Shown: piece after piece, positions 48,691 through 59,165 of the stretch | How the letters are laid out: each line of letters begins with the position of its first letter | Position numbering within the stretch: the first letter of the stretch is position 1 | Origin: Prostheceraeus crozeri | Taxonomy: Eukaryota; Platyhelminthes; Polycladida; Euryleptidae | Direction of reading: 5' to 3' | Assembly: GCA_907163375.1 (NCBI GenBank) | Contig: CAJQUW010005267.1 | Coordinates: 620,001 to 684,000 of the forward strand | DNA: 64,000 bases | Translations under genes and position numbers: made by a program | The notes under the pieces: generated by a model | The model's database searches: none | What the model was told of the DNA's origin: nothing | Seen by the model: the letters and a program-made list of their open reading frames with translations, nothing else

Positions 48691-49365
48691 TCGCCTCGTA
48701 CTTCAAAAGTATTTTTTGAAGTTGTGTCTTGTAAAGTTGCATTGCATGATTTCTATTTTGATGAAAATAAATATACGCTTTCTCTCTCTAGAAATATTGA
48801 TATTCACCGTGTCGCTTTTCAATCGGAATGCTATCGCACTATCTTTCAGAAAGAGATTGTCTGCTAGTAAAGATAGAAGTATGTTTCGTGTGAGCGTTTG
48901 GTGCAAGTGTGGCCTCCCTTTCATTCCATTCATCTTGTTTTTCATTTCTCGTCAAACATTGAGGGCCTCCCTCTCTGCATTACATATGCGAACATACGTG
49001 GCGGGCTGGACGTGGGGACCTCATTAGCTGCATTAGTTGTTTAAGGGCATTCTCGTGTAATACTGCTTAGTACATTCTCGATGATGCTGATTATTTCCGT
49101 CTTGGACCTGCAATGAAAGAAGCATGAATGGAAGCTGGTCTGATTGTATTTTTCCTGATTTACACTTACGGAGTATGTAGTGATTTCGATGCTCTATGCG
49201 AATGTTTTCTTGATGATGGATGTTTAAATGGTAACATATGACATTCTCGCAGTTGAAATATTCCTGTGTGATGTTGTCAATGTTCTCTAAAATTTGGGTC
49301 TTCTCCAACACACTACCAACGATTGGGATGTGAATCGCGGTGAACGGTTAAGTCTCAGACTCAAC

Positions 49366-49514
49366 CTTCCCAAACACAGTAACTCATACTCAAACTTCTC
49401 AAAAGCTTCCTCCTTCAACTTCCGCTCACTACTCACTTTCTCATCGCGCAATCGCACCTTGTCATTCAACTCTTCAATCACCTTCCTATTGTCTACATAT
49501 TGTGTCGTCAGGTG
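49366..49514 (-). other. Possible host exon encoding a charged coiled-coil segment
   Basis: A 149-bp open stretch on the minus strand lies between an acceptor-like TTTGTAATAG (exon from 49514) and a donor-like AAG|GTTGAG (exon end 49366). It would encode about 49 residues, highly charged and heptad-like (KVIEELNDKVRLRDEKVSS and EEAFEKFEYEL). No ATG is needed if it is internal. The gene is not recognised. Weak splice signals and the lack of neighbouring exons keep this speculative. Confidence 0.25.
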
Positions 49515-49543
49515 CTATTACAAAGGTACATTGACGACACAAT
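49499..49543. repeat. Perfect 12-bp inverted repeat (hairpin)
   Basis: ATTGTGTCGTCA at 49499-49510 and its exact complement at 49532-49543, separated by 21 bp. No element or gene explains it. Confidence 0.8.
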
Positions 49544-50104
49544 GTGTGATGTTACCAACCTTACATTACTGTAGCAAGGTTGCCGAAAAATCGTAAGGGT
49601 CAGAAGTTACCTAAGCAGTGAATTTGTTTTAGAAAATATTATGTCAGAATTTCAACTCAAGACCACTACGTATTTCTACGAAAGTTAGAAAAATTCTCTT
49701 GGGATACCCTAGTTTTTTCGTTAAGACATCAAATAGACAGTTTTCAATGAGGAACACGTTGGGATAGGTCTCGCACCTCAAATCCGACTTTTCAAAAAAA
49801 ATGTTTTCGACACTGTATGCACGAAATTTAGAAAATTGATGAAAGGGGACCAGTGTCAACTTTTGCTATGAGCCACCAGTACTGATGAAATCCGAATGTG
49901 ACCTCCGTTTTCCTGTACGATGATGTCTCGCTTGAGCGATGCACAGTCTTTTCCCTCCAAACCCGAAAACTTTCTACCATCCCATCACATTATAGAATCA
50001 AAGAATAATACGAACAGTGGACAAACCACGTCCACTCTTGACCGGAAGGCTCCAAAAATTCCCCAATTCGGACAAAACACATCCATTTCACACACGTTTG
50101 CACA

Positions 50105-50220
50105 TAACACCAACCTCCTGGGCAAATCCCATCAAAACCTCCCGCCCAAATCCACCCCAAACCTGGCCAAATCCCTCTAAAACCTCTCGGCCAAATCTCC
50201 CGGACAAAAATCCATCATGT
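50105..50220 (+). repeat. C/A-rich degenerate tandem repeat
   Basis: Several imperfect copies of a word like CCAAATCCCTCTAAAACCTC, spaced about 20-48 bp. On the opposite strand it is G/T-rich. Confidence 0.45.
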
Positions 50221-50544
50221 CTCTCTACCGGTGAGGGTTGGGAGTCTGTCCTTGTGCTGCACCGGGTGTCATTTAGTCTGGCATGGAGTTACTACTAATT
50301 GAGATTTCACAGCATTCCATGCCCATCATTTTGAGACTACACCAAAGTTGGATCAATCTCACATCTAGTCGTAGTATTTTCGTTTTCAATTTTCAACATT
50401 CATATGCAATTATTTTGTAGGATCAAACACATTCCACAAAACATGCTCAGCAAATAGTGTCACTACTAACAAACTGCAAGTAACATCATTGCAAGTAATA
50501 ACTTGAAAGTAATTATATCTGGATCTTTCATTTGGTTAGTTGCA

Positions 50545-51080
50545 GGAACCATTGGAGTTCATAAAACCACTGCTATGCGTGCTTTCCAGAGTTGTGATAT
50601 CATTGTATCGAAGGCGTTCACAATTTATTAATTTTCCGACAGGTGATGAGCTTGCAACCGAAAGAAAACTTCTTCAAAATAGCCAGGTTTCCAAGAGTCG
50701 TCTTGGCGATTGATTGTACTCATGTTTGCATAATTAAACCTGCTGTCAATAGCTATGAAAACTACAGAAACCGAAAAGGATATTTTTCATTAAATGTACA
50801 AGCAGTATGTGATTCTTCTTTGAGAATTACAAATATCGTTTCTAGGTGGGTGTGGAATCACATATGATTCTAGGATTTTCTACGGATCTTGACTTTGTAC
50901 CGAATTAGAGAATGGTGTACATGACGGAATATTGCTCAGTGATGCTGGCTATGCATGTAGTATTTACTTACTCCTCTGCGTATCGCAAATGCTCTCAGCG
51001 GAACAGCAGTGCCCTTATAAAACAAGGAGCGTGATCGAGAGATATTTGTTTGATCACCATAATGAAAATCTTACGTTATT
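50545..51080 (+). pseudogene. Harbinger transposase relic
   Basis: Decayed HARBI1-like catalytic region in shifting frames. Visible in order: FFKIARFPRVVLAIDCTHV (first catalytic Asp), ENYRNRKGYFSLNVQAVCDSS, DSRIF near 50867, LLSDAGYACSIYLL (second Asp) and RSVIERYLF (catalytic Glu). The order matches the intact transposase at 1953-3065, but similarity is at the family level only. There are stops and frameshifts, and the C-terminal end is lost or displaced by the hAT insertion at 51089. No TIRs were found. Confidence 0.85.
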
Positions 51081-51984
51081 ATTTATGTCAGTGGTGGGCA
51101 ACGCGTGGCCCGCCACCGCTTTTCATGTCTAAAGTGGCCCGCGGATATATTTGAATCGTTGATGTGAAAATGGCTCACTCCGACTTTGACCTTTGGGAGG
51201 TGCATCTAAGGATGAGGGATCCTCTTTAGGATACGCAAAACCATTAATTAACAACCAAATGAGCAATATGATGATACAAAAAACAAAAATTCACATGTGA
51301 ATCATGCAACCATGCTCCTTTCGTGATGAATATATTCTCGTACAAGCGCAAAATGGCGATCACCTGCATGAGTTTGTGCTAAGTCACATAGTATTCGATG
51401 CCCTGCCGAGCATGTTTTTCTACGTAATAAACACGCCTCAATAAACCTAGAAAGAGGCTGTATTAATTGGACCTCGACCACGAATGGAGGAATCCAACCA
51501 CGCGATTTTGACAGGCCAACATTTTTTTCAAATATTGTTGCCGAATTTCATTTGTATACTATAACAATAATATATATTTCATATACTCGATCAGCATTAG
51601 CACACGAACACCATTTGTGTAGCACATGCACAGTTTTTGAAGGCCGCATATGTTTGGGTGACATATGTGCACGTATGTACGTATAGCATGAGCAATATTT
51701 GTAACACAATCAATTTTATCTTGTGCGGCTTTCAGGCGGATAGTTGAAGTGCACTTACACATCGTTGTTTTTCGATGAAATATGATTATGTTGGTCAAAT
51801 CACCAAAAAATTCGAATGTCCGTTTAATCACACAAAAGAAGGTCTTCCATGATTTCTTATAGGTTTCTTATGATTTCTTATATCTATTCGCTCTTCAATA
51901 CTCACATGAATTGTAGGAAGTAAATTGTAATTCCTTAATATTATAAAAAGTGTTGCGTGCGGGGTTGTTGTATATCCCGAAAAA

Positions 51985-52045
51985 TCTTATCCCGGGAAAT
52001 CATTCAATCATTTCCCGGGATCCCGGGAATTTCCCGGGAAATAAA
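51985..52045. repeat. Left subterminal CCCGGG repeats of the inner hAT
   Basis: Four or so copies of a palindromic word around TTTCCCGGGAAA within 60 bp. The matching set at 55395-55478 makes these shared end structures. Confidence 0.75.
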
Positions 52046-52719
52046 TTAGTGAGGTTTATAAGCGGTTTATAATACATTGATGATAGATTATCAACAATAT
52101 TTTGGAATAACTCGAGGGTAATATAACATGTAAATACATACAGTGCTGATAAAAAAATGGGCCAGCTACATTTTCATCAATTTCAATCGCTTCTCCCGCC
52201 TTTTATATTTATTGTACAGCAAGAAGGCATACATCATTTAAAAGCTAACTTTCCAAAGATTCTTATGAGCTATAGAACTTGGGTATTCATGAAAACATGT
52301 TCTGGACAGAGCTCCCGACAAGTAATAAATTATTAAACAAGTTAGGTGTCCCATTTTTTGAACAGCACTCTAGTTTGACTCCTCTTCTTTAAGCAGAAGT
52401 AACCTGATAAGATTACTTGATAAGATATTCGAACCTGATGTTACCGAGGTTATGATTACTTCGGTAAACATTTCCGTTAACTTCGATCACTTTCATTCAG
52501 TGAATGACAAAGATCTTATTACACGTATGGTTATGGTAACATTAAAAATTCTAGCTAGAATCCCTCACTCATTATCCACCGGATTAACTAGATTTCAAAC
52601 TTAGTAAATTCCTGTTAATTCATAGAACATTTCAAAACTTCAGAATAAGCGTAAACATATGCAATGTTATTGAAACACAAACTATAAAAAACATTTTTCA
52701 AAACAGCTGTCAAGCTCAC

Positions 52720-54605
52720 TCAACACTCAAAAGTTTTGAAATGGTATTTGAGAAATATAGGTGCACATAATGATCGATCACTTAGTCTAGATCTTATTTT
52801 TGAGCAGAAATATCCTGCCGTTGAGAAGGCCCTCTCAGATTCTACAAATGTTGGTTTTACTGTCATGAGAGCTCGGTATAGATTGTCAAGGGTTTCAGTT
52901 CTTTTCCTTTGAGCCTCGAATAGTTTGAAGGCATGGGTCAAACTCATTGTGTGTGGTTCGTTTGAATCAACTTTCATAGCATCTTCGATAGCACGATCCA
53001 ATTGCTTAGCTAATGTAAGTCCTTTTGGCTCTTCCACTTCATTCTCTACCTCGTTGTCGTTTAGTAGGATTGCTTCTTGTGGTTTTTCATCTTGAAGTTT
53101 TGATTCAACAGAGAATAAGCGGTTGATAAGAGTACTTGCCATCTTTTGCATGGAAGCTTTAGAACTGAATTCCCCAATGTTTGTCTCTCTATTCACATTG
53201 TCGATATTGTGTAAATAATGAAGGAGGTTAAATAAGTCATCATTTCGTCTTTCTACAATGCGATCTGATATGAATGTCGTCAGACTCTTGCCATATGGAT
53301 TACCATCTTTGCCGAGAGGAGTAAGCAAAAAATTGATAGCAGCGTCAGCGGAAAGAAGAGTGGCGTCGTTTCTACACAAAGCATCGCTTGCTAATCTCAC
53401 TGGTTCTAGTGCAGCAGTTAATTGTTCAACAACTTCAAATTCAGTGTCATTGACATCAGGTATCATTTTCAAATCAATAAATGCCTTCAGAAGACAGCTG
53501 CGAAGTTTGGAGTACCTGGATAACATGAGACAAAGACTGTTCCATCTGTTCTTTACGTCAAGTATTATTAAGTTCGTATTGAAATAGAGCTCGGACATGA
53601 TTCTGGAGGATTTCATTGTTCTTAGCGCTTCTTCGGAAACATCTATTCGTACATGTTTTATAATGTGCGCAATGTTCTCCTTTATTGTGACAGCCGTTTC
53701 TCTCTCATCCAAATGAAATTCAATGTCTGCATTTTCATCAGTATATATATTATCATCATCGCTTTCAGTGTCGGAAACACCCAAATCGTCATCTTCATTG
53801 AAATCCACAACCGAAATAGGTACCATCTTATACAGAAGATCAGACACTGCAAGATGGAGTGCGTGAGCCCAACAGCCTTGAAATTCCATATCAGAAATTC
53901 GACCAAATTTTCCCATCACAGCAGCACCGTCTGCCGATACAGCAACACATTTTTCGTACAATTCAGTCAAAAATGCGACAGATGATTTTGAACACATTCC
54001 AAAGTTCTTTCTGCTGTGAATGAACCAGTTATACGAACTAATCCGAGGTTAAAAACAATTCCGTCGATGCTATGAACGTTTATCTTGAGATACCTTTTGT
54101 TAATGACGTCCGTCAACTCGTCAACAGTTAAACTGAATTTTTCATTACCAGCAATTTTTTCTTCCAATGTTTCTCTCATACTTTTGCATATCCTTTCGTA
54201 ATAACCAATTATCATTTTCATAACATCCCCATGTGCTCTCGGTAGCTTCATGCCGTCGCGCGCTAAGGCTTGTCTAATGAATTCACTCCGAGTAATACCA
54301 TAAATTGAGAAGCCATCCTGTGCAGCAAGCCTTGCAACTATTTCGTCAACTTGACGCGTTCGTGTCGATGTGAAGTTCAAAGTCATTTGCTTCTTAGGCT
54401 GGCCACTTAACGATTCGGAATTGGAAGATGGACGTTCTGCTTTTGATTCAACATTGGATGAAGATGAAGCGATGTCATGTTTTTCTCGGAGATGTCTTAT
54501 CAATCCCCTAGTAGTACCACCTTTAATCTTTATTACAGCAGTACATTTCTTACATTCCGCCAATTCTGAACTTTGTTTCACAAAAAAAGACCACGCTGCG
54601 GACAT
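52720..54605 (-). pseudogene. hAT transposase (ZBED-like), one frameshift
   Basis: Two overlapping frames together cover a full hAT transposase. Part 1 (54605 to about 53967) starts at an ATG (MSAAWSFFVKQ) and contains a BED zinc finger (CKKC...HLREKH), then SFTAERTLECV and a degenerate first-Asp motif (LTVDELTDVI, Leu where Trp is usual). Part 2 (53997-52720) continues with the second catalytic Asp in AVSADGAAVMGKFGR, a conserved CWAH, an acidic insertion, the RWNSLCLML-type W block and the C-terminal dimerisation region (PTFVESERAFSTAGYFCSKI). Part 1 and part 2 are in different frames and meet at 53967-53997, so a small indel breaks the gene; otherwise it is little decayed. A nuclear cut-and-paste enzyme when intact. 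Confidence 0.9.
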
Positions 54606-54933
54606 CAAAAAAACAAACGATGACTTCCGATGAGAACTGTTCACTAACACACAGAAGGTTTCTAGAAATTCTGTCGATCCATAGCGTGTTAGCGATAAGC
54701 AAAAATAGAGCAGTGGGATTCCCAGAGGGCTAAAAATAGTCGTCTGTATTCCAATACGCTCTGATTGGTTGTTTGTTGCGCTGACGAAGTATTTAATGAA
54801 GTGAGGAGCAGTCGACAATTGAAATCAAAATAAAATGCAATCATATTATAACACTTCATAAATGTTCTGTAACTCAAAGATATTAAAAGAGTAGATGTGA
54901 GTTTGACGCTTTATTGTTACTAACAATTGAAGA

Positions 54934-55302
54934 GTGTAATTGCAATGCGTCGTTGGATTTTATTAGCAACGAACGAAGTTTACTGTTTAACAACCAATGG
55001 AAATCGCACTATAATTTCTTGTCTAAATTGGTTGGCAAAATGTTTTAAAATATAATAAAATTTACATGTAAATATGGAATTAATGCAAAATGATTGCTTA
55101 AATATATTCAGAATAGATTTAGAAATAATTTTATTAGTTTTTAGATCTTTTCTGAATATATTTAAGAAACCGTTTTACATTATTTTCTTATTTATTTAAA
55201 TATAATTTTATTCTTTTTTGCCAGCCAAGTTAGACAAGAATTTTATAATGCGTTTTCTATTGGTCGTTAAGACAATAGAAAATCGAAGTCTTCCAATTAC
55301 AG
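54934..55302. repeat. Imperfect 370-bp foldback inside the inner hAT
   Basis: Left arm about 54934-55118 and right arm about 55145-55302 are complementary over most of their length. The clearest parts are CTTAAATATATTCAGAA/TTCTGAATATATTTAAG around the centre and TTTCTTGTCTAAATTGGTTGGC pairing with GCCAGCCAAGTTAGACAAGAA-type sequence. The loop is about 26 bp. It lies upstream of the transposase start. It could be part of the hAT itself or a separate foldback insertion; a 10-bp word GTTTACTGTT occurs at about 54979 and 55305. Confidence 0.75.
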
Positions 55303-55708
55303 TTTGTTTACTGTTGAAACCGAAATTACACATAATGCAAAAGAGCGGCATATCTACCCTATTAATATCTTTGCTGTAAATAAATCACAAATAGTATGTA
55401 TTTCCCCGGCTCCCGAAATATTTTCCCGGGAAATCCATTTCTCGAAATTAGCTGATTTCCCGGGAAATCCCGGGAAACAACCGTAGTTGCGTGCATTGCT
55501 GCTGTATACATTTGGATGTAAAATTTTGTTATGTGACCACTATACATGCCCGTACGGTACAGCAGCCCATATGTGCACTTGAAGGTACGGAATAAAAGAA
55601 TATTAAGCCTATACTACTGCCTTTTAAAATTGGTGGCACGCGAGCCTTTTCTCGGGCCACTCCTTGTGGCCCGCTATTCCAACTCGGTTGCCCACCACTG
55701 ATTTATGT

Positions 55709-56577
55709 GCTCTGCTCATTTCAAGTATAAGAATTTAATATGATAAATTGACCTTCTGACATGTGGGAATAATAGTAGGAGTCCCTCTTCCTGATGCTGC
55801 GATTCCATCCCAAACCACAACATTAGGGGAATTTATCGTACATTTCGGATGGACGCCGGAAGTGCTTTCATATGCAAGCAGAGCTTGTTCCCACAATGTT
55901 TCCTCCTTATCTTCGTAGCAATGACAGAAACATCAGCACAATTTCCTCTGTTTTTCAGTTGACATTGACCTTTTTGATGGCCATCACGCGGTTAGGTTGA
56001 AGGTCGTCGATGATATTCGTCGAATGGTTCTTTAACTGACGGAAATTCTTGTTTGTGTAGCCTGTCGTGCTTTCATTGGAGAGGGGTCATCAGGTTTTCG
56101 TAAAACTATTGATTCAGTCATCCTATCATCACGTTTTGTTTGTGGTAGTAGTATGACTTCATTTGTCCGCAGTCACATTATCGGTATTTGCGTAGTGCAA
56201 TTCAAAGGATGAAAAAAGAACATGATGAGCAGATTAATATGTTTTGCTGAGCAATGAACAGCATTCGTTGATAAGGTATCTTTTAATAATTATGATGGTT
56301 CACAACCTCTAGGAAGACATTGATAAAAAATATTAGTGACATGGAGGCGATTTACTCAAAATGCTCAAAGAATATGGATGACACCCGCTGGAATCTTGAT
56401 ATGCATTATATAAACTATTTTCAGTTTATATAATGATGAATATATATGTGATATATATTATGTGTGCATATATATATAGTGATATGAATATATATGTGAT
56501 GGGATTTAGTAATCCATGGATATCACTACAAGTAGCAACATTTTTCATTGATCGTGGTCATATTCATTGTAAATTAA
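55709..56577. other. Unassigned AT-rich DNA with a TA-rich microsatellite
   Basis: No coding frame was recognised. 56418-56500 is a degenerate (TA/ATGTG) low-complexity tract. The C-terminal continuation of the Harbinger relic could be expected just after 55708 but was not recognised. Confidence 0.5.
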
Positions 56578-56628
56578 TTGGCTAATTGCCTTGGACAGTC
56601 CCACGAAGAAAAAACGAACAATTCTTTC
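56578..56628 (+). repeat. Inverted repeat, left copy (Penelope end)
   Basis: TTGGCTAATTG, ACAGTCCCA and AAGAAAAAACGAACAATTC in this order match the reverse complement of 57096-57142 with a few indels. Confidence 0.8.
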
Positions 56629-56670
56629 GCTAAGCCTTTCACCTGTGTCAAACAGGCATCGTCAGGCGAA
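56626..56670 (-). ncRNA. Candidate hammerhead ribozyme (minimal type I, Penelope type)
   Basis: On the minus strand from 56670: stem I 5' strand TTCGC, core CTGACGA (fits CUGANGA), one extra T, stem II GCCTGT-TTGAC-ACAGGT (6 bp including a G-U), core GAAA, a very short helix III/loop GGCT, then TA before the cleavage position, and GCGAA closing stem I. Predicted cleavage is between 56631 and 56630. Penelope-like elements are known to carry hammerheads with a tiny helix III. The unpaired base after the first core block is a departure from the strict consensus. Confidence 0.5.
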
Positions 56671-56729
56671 TGTATTGACAACATACATTGTAACTATTTC
56701 AAAGGCTGTTACGACATTTATGAGTCATT

Positions 56730-57080
56730 CTATAAGGGATTACATTCAGGTTGCAGCAAGCCCAGCCACGCTCTACTGATATCAAGTTTCGCGTTGAAAC
56801 CTCCCTTCCGCTTCGTCCATAGGGCCTCCTTCACTCTCCTCCTGTACCAATCAGACTCCCTAGTCATTTCCCGCGCGCCCTCCCAATCAATTCTTTGACG
56901 TTTCTCCCAGCAGTGTTTCGAAATCTCAGAGCTGACTACATTCCCTTCTAAAACATTCTTCTTGTGTTCTTTAATCCTTTGCTCCATTCCTCTTTTAGTT
57001 TCTCCCACATAATTCCCTTCACATCCTTTGCAATGGATGTTATACACTACTTCCTTCGGCTCGGTCTTTTGTTCTTTCTT
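56730..57080 (-). pseudogene. GIY-YIG endonuclease domain, Penelope-like, partial
   Basis: An open frame of more than 100 codons contains VVYNIHCKGCEGNYVGETKR followed by RIKEHKKNV, the N-terminal half of a GIY-YIG nuclease domain with the cysteine pair seen in Penelope-like elements (GIY replaced by YNI, YIG by YVG; catalytic Arg in the TKRGMEQRIKEHK block). A SDWYRRRVKEALW-type block follows. In intact elements this domain is fused C-terminally to a reverse transcriptase; here no RT precedes it and no ATG opens the frame. It would nick target DNA for target-primed reverse transcription. Fragment, not expected to be functional. Confidence 0.75.
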
Positions 57081-57095
57081 TCTTTCTCACCAGTT

Positions 57096-57142
57096 GAAAG
57101 AATTGTTCGTTTTTTCTTAATGGGACTGTAGCCAATTAGCCA
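57096..57142 (-). repeat. Inverted repeat, right copy (Penelope end)
   Basis: Reverse-complement counterpart of 56578-56628. Confidence 0.8.
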
Positions 57143-57198
57143 AGTAGCAACATGTCTGTTACCGGATGCATCGAACCTTGCTATCCTCACTTCGAATT

Positions 57199-57275
57199 CA
57201 CCCAAGATGCGATTTATAATGTGCAACTCCCCTCCCCTGATATTTAGCTTAATTTTAGTGGAAGCACTCCCACCA
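57199..57275. repeat. Dispersed repeat, copy 1 (Penelope terminal sequence)
   Basis: ATGCGATTTATAATGTGCAA, then C-rich DNA, GATATTTAGCTTAATTTTAG and GAAGCACTCCCAC match 59082-59162 in the same orientation. Confidence 0.8.
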
Positions 57276-57292
57276 GTAGTGAAATATGTCAA

Positions 57293-58974
57293 ATTGATCT
57301 ACACGAAGATCGAATCGGAACCCTTTAACCGCTATATCCAGGGTTGATTCAGTGTTCTTGATTGTATGGCAAGCATTTAAGCACAGAAATTTTTTTTGAG
57401 ATGACCTTTTTCATGACAGCTACCACTTTGCTAAATCCCTAATCTGTGTTTCTGCTCCATTGACAAACTGAATCACAAAATTTGTGTGAATGTGAAATTG
57501 ATAATGACATTGTATTGGCGCAAGGAAAAACAGCAATTCGTGTCAATAAGAAGGTGCTCTCTTCTCAATAGAACATGCTTATGTCATACTTGATGTGATA
57601 TGAGTTTCAGCTTTATTCACAGCTAATGGTCAATAGTGACGTCACATGCAGTTAGCACGGGAAGAGGGAAAGTCGCGATTAGATAATCACACACAGACTT
57701 CCAATATGCGAACGGAACGGCAACGCACAACAGCTCAAACTCCCACAGACATGATAAAATTTAATGATTAGGGAACTTTTAATCCCCAAAAAGCTTGTCT
57801 TTATTAAACCACTTTGTAAGCATATTTGATTTTCACTGTCGAAAGTACAAATTTAGTGGAATTTCAGTTCGGTTACTTCTGCCTAGATGTCATGCTGACT
57901 GTTGAGTAACATTGCACTAATTCATCGCATTCATAAGATTACGTCTGAGAGAATCTCAAGGTCAAGTATATTTTGAATTGTGTAATAAATGATCATTTTC
58001 TACCCCGCTCATGTAGGACTGTTATCAACATCATAAAATAAACACGATCTTTGATTGTTTCCAAACGTTGAACAGTTTACAAATACGATGAAACTATTTC
58101 ATGAATTTCACGTGATTGATATGCGGTGCGCTAGCTTGTACCGCACTTCAACAGTTTGTCATAGTTCACAGGAAAAGGTATGATACCCATGTAGAGGATT
58201 TTATAGAAATCTCAAAATTTCGTTTCCACCATCGGGCTCTCTTCCACAAAGAAGTCAATTTAAGATTCCCATGCAAAAACATCTAGTGATTGTAGCTACC
58301 AAAAATATTTGCGATATGATATAATTTTGACAGGTGAGATATTTCTTATTTATGGACCAGTATGTTTCATCCATTTAGTCGATTATTCTCCCACCAAATT
58401 CACTATGCCTACTTTTAAAATAGTACTACGCCGAAACGTTTCGGTACACTTCTTTTGATCATGCTAATTAAACATTAAAAAATGCCTCGCACCATTCTTT
58501 AATGTTAAGAAGCCTACTGTAGGTATATTGTTATTTGACGTCACTTGTTGACACCAATTAATGTTATCTTGCATGTGATATGGTGATATTATTGTCTAAA
58601 CACATCCACTTTTTACGAAGTAATTATTCATCATTTTTTGTGAAGACCGTAAATCTATTGACTTGTAAAATATATGTCATACTTATGAAGATAAAAAGGC
58701 CATTATTTCACACCAACGAAGTTAAATCCTTTTCATTTAATCTCCGACTTACCTTATCTACTCGCCTTCAAAAATTAGATTTTCAAAAAAATCAGTTTTG
58801 GGCACTCGTGCATTTAATAGTTTCAGATGAAATTAGAAGTATAAGTCTTCAAGGACCTGCGAGGAAAAAAATTCGAAACGACTGGCCAAAAATCTCTTTC
58901 CTTTCCTTTTTGCTACTACTTGAGGGTGACATTATAGGCCTTTTGAGGCTGTGGTCTTGAATTCACACTGAATG
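57293..58974. other. Unassigned DNA
   Basis: AT-rich, no recognised gene. A 126-codon open frame at 58580-58960 (+) has no family resemblance and biased composition. A 14-bp perfect palindrome, CCGAAACGTTTCGG, lies at 58431-58444. Confidence 0.45.
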
Positions 58975-59165
58975 CAATTGAGGACGTCGATTGCAAAAGT
59001 GGAGTTTGTCGAAACGGTTGTAGTGAGTGCTATATTTTTGTTCTGATCTAGTCTGCGGACTCGGTCAATTTTTTGGAGAATATGCGATTTATAATGTGCA
59101 ACTCCTCCTCCTCCTCCCCCCCCCCCGATATTTAGCTCAATTGTAGTAGAAGCACTCCCACATAT
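58975..59165. repeat. Dispersed repeat, copy 2 (Penelope terminal sequence)
   Basis: 59082-59162 matches 57208-57275 in the same orientation, with the C-rich stretch expanded to (CTC)n followed by a run of ten C (about 59102-59126). The preceding 100 bp is probably more of the same element but has no partner in the window. Confidence 0.7.

Larger units (their letters stand above)
48691..50540. other. Unassigned DNA
   Basis: No recognised gene. It contains a possible exon (49366-49514, minus), a 12-bp perfect inverted repeat, and a C/A-rich degenerate repeat near 50105-50220. Remaining open frames are short and compositionally ordinary. Confidence 0.5.
51960..55485 (-). mobile_element. Inner hAT element with BED-finger transposase
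   Basis: Flanked by an exact 8-bp duplication GTTGCGTG (51952-51959 and 55486-55493). The ends are imperfect inverted repeats sharing GGTTGTT, followed by clustered copies of TTTCCCGGGAAAT at both ends (51985-52045 and 55395-55478), presumably transposase-binding sites. It encodes a hAT transposase on the minus strand, disabled by one frameshift. About 670 bp at each end is non-coding. Total length is 3526 bp. Confidence 0.88.
51089..55700. mobile_element. Outer hAT element, non-autonomous, interrupted by a second hAT
   Basis: TIRs CAGTGGTGGGCAAC at 51089-51102 and, inverted, 55687-55700. An exact 8-bp duplication ATTTATGT lies at 51081-51088 and 55701-55708, as expected for hAT. Subterminal GTGGCCCG(C) motifs occur at both ends. 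Subtracting the inner element and one TSD copy leaves about 1078 bp with no coding potential, so it depended on a transposase in trans. It landed in the decayed Harbinger relic. Confidence 0.9.
56578..57290 (-). mobile_element. Penelope-like element fragment
   Basis: Contains a GIY-YIG endonuclease frame (57080-56730), a hammerhead-like RNA motif (56670-56626) and inverted copies of one terminal sequence flanking them (56578-56628 and 57096-57142). The stretch 57199-57275 recurs at about 59075-59160. This combination of GIY-YIG, hammerhead motif and duplicated pseudo-LTR-like ends is characteristic of Penelope-like retroelements. No reverse transcriptase is present, so it is a remnant. A TPRT-truncated copy or two partial copies in opposite orientation are both possible. 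Confidence 0.65.

Noticed and set aside
53258..54633. Plus-strand frames over the hAT transposase
   Set aside because: Antisense shadows; the hAT motifs are all on the minus strand.
55709..55860. Continuation of the Harbinger relic after the hAT nest
   Set aside because: I could not see the expected C-terminal motif (LHN-type) in any frame, so I did not extend the relic.
58580..58960. 126-codon plus-strand frame as a gene
   Set aside because: No ATG context, motif or splice support; composition is like the surrounding AT-rich DNA.
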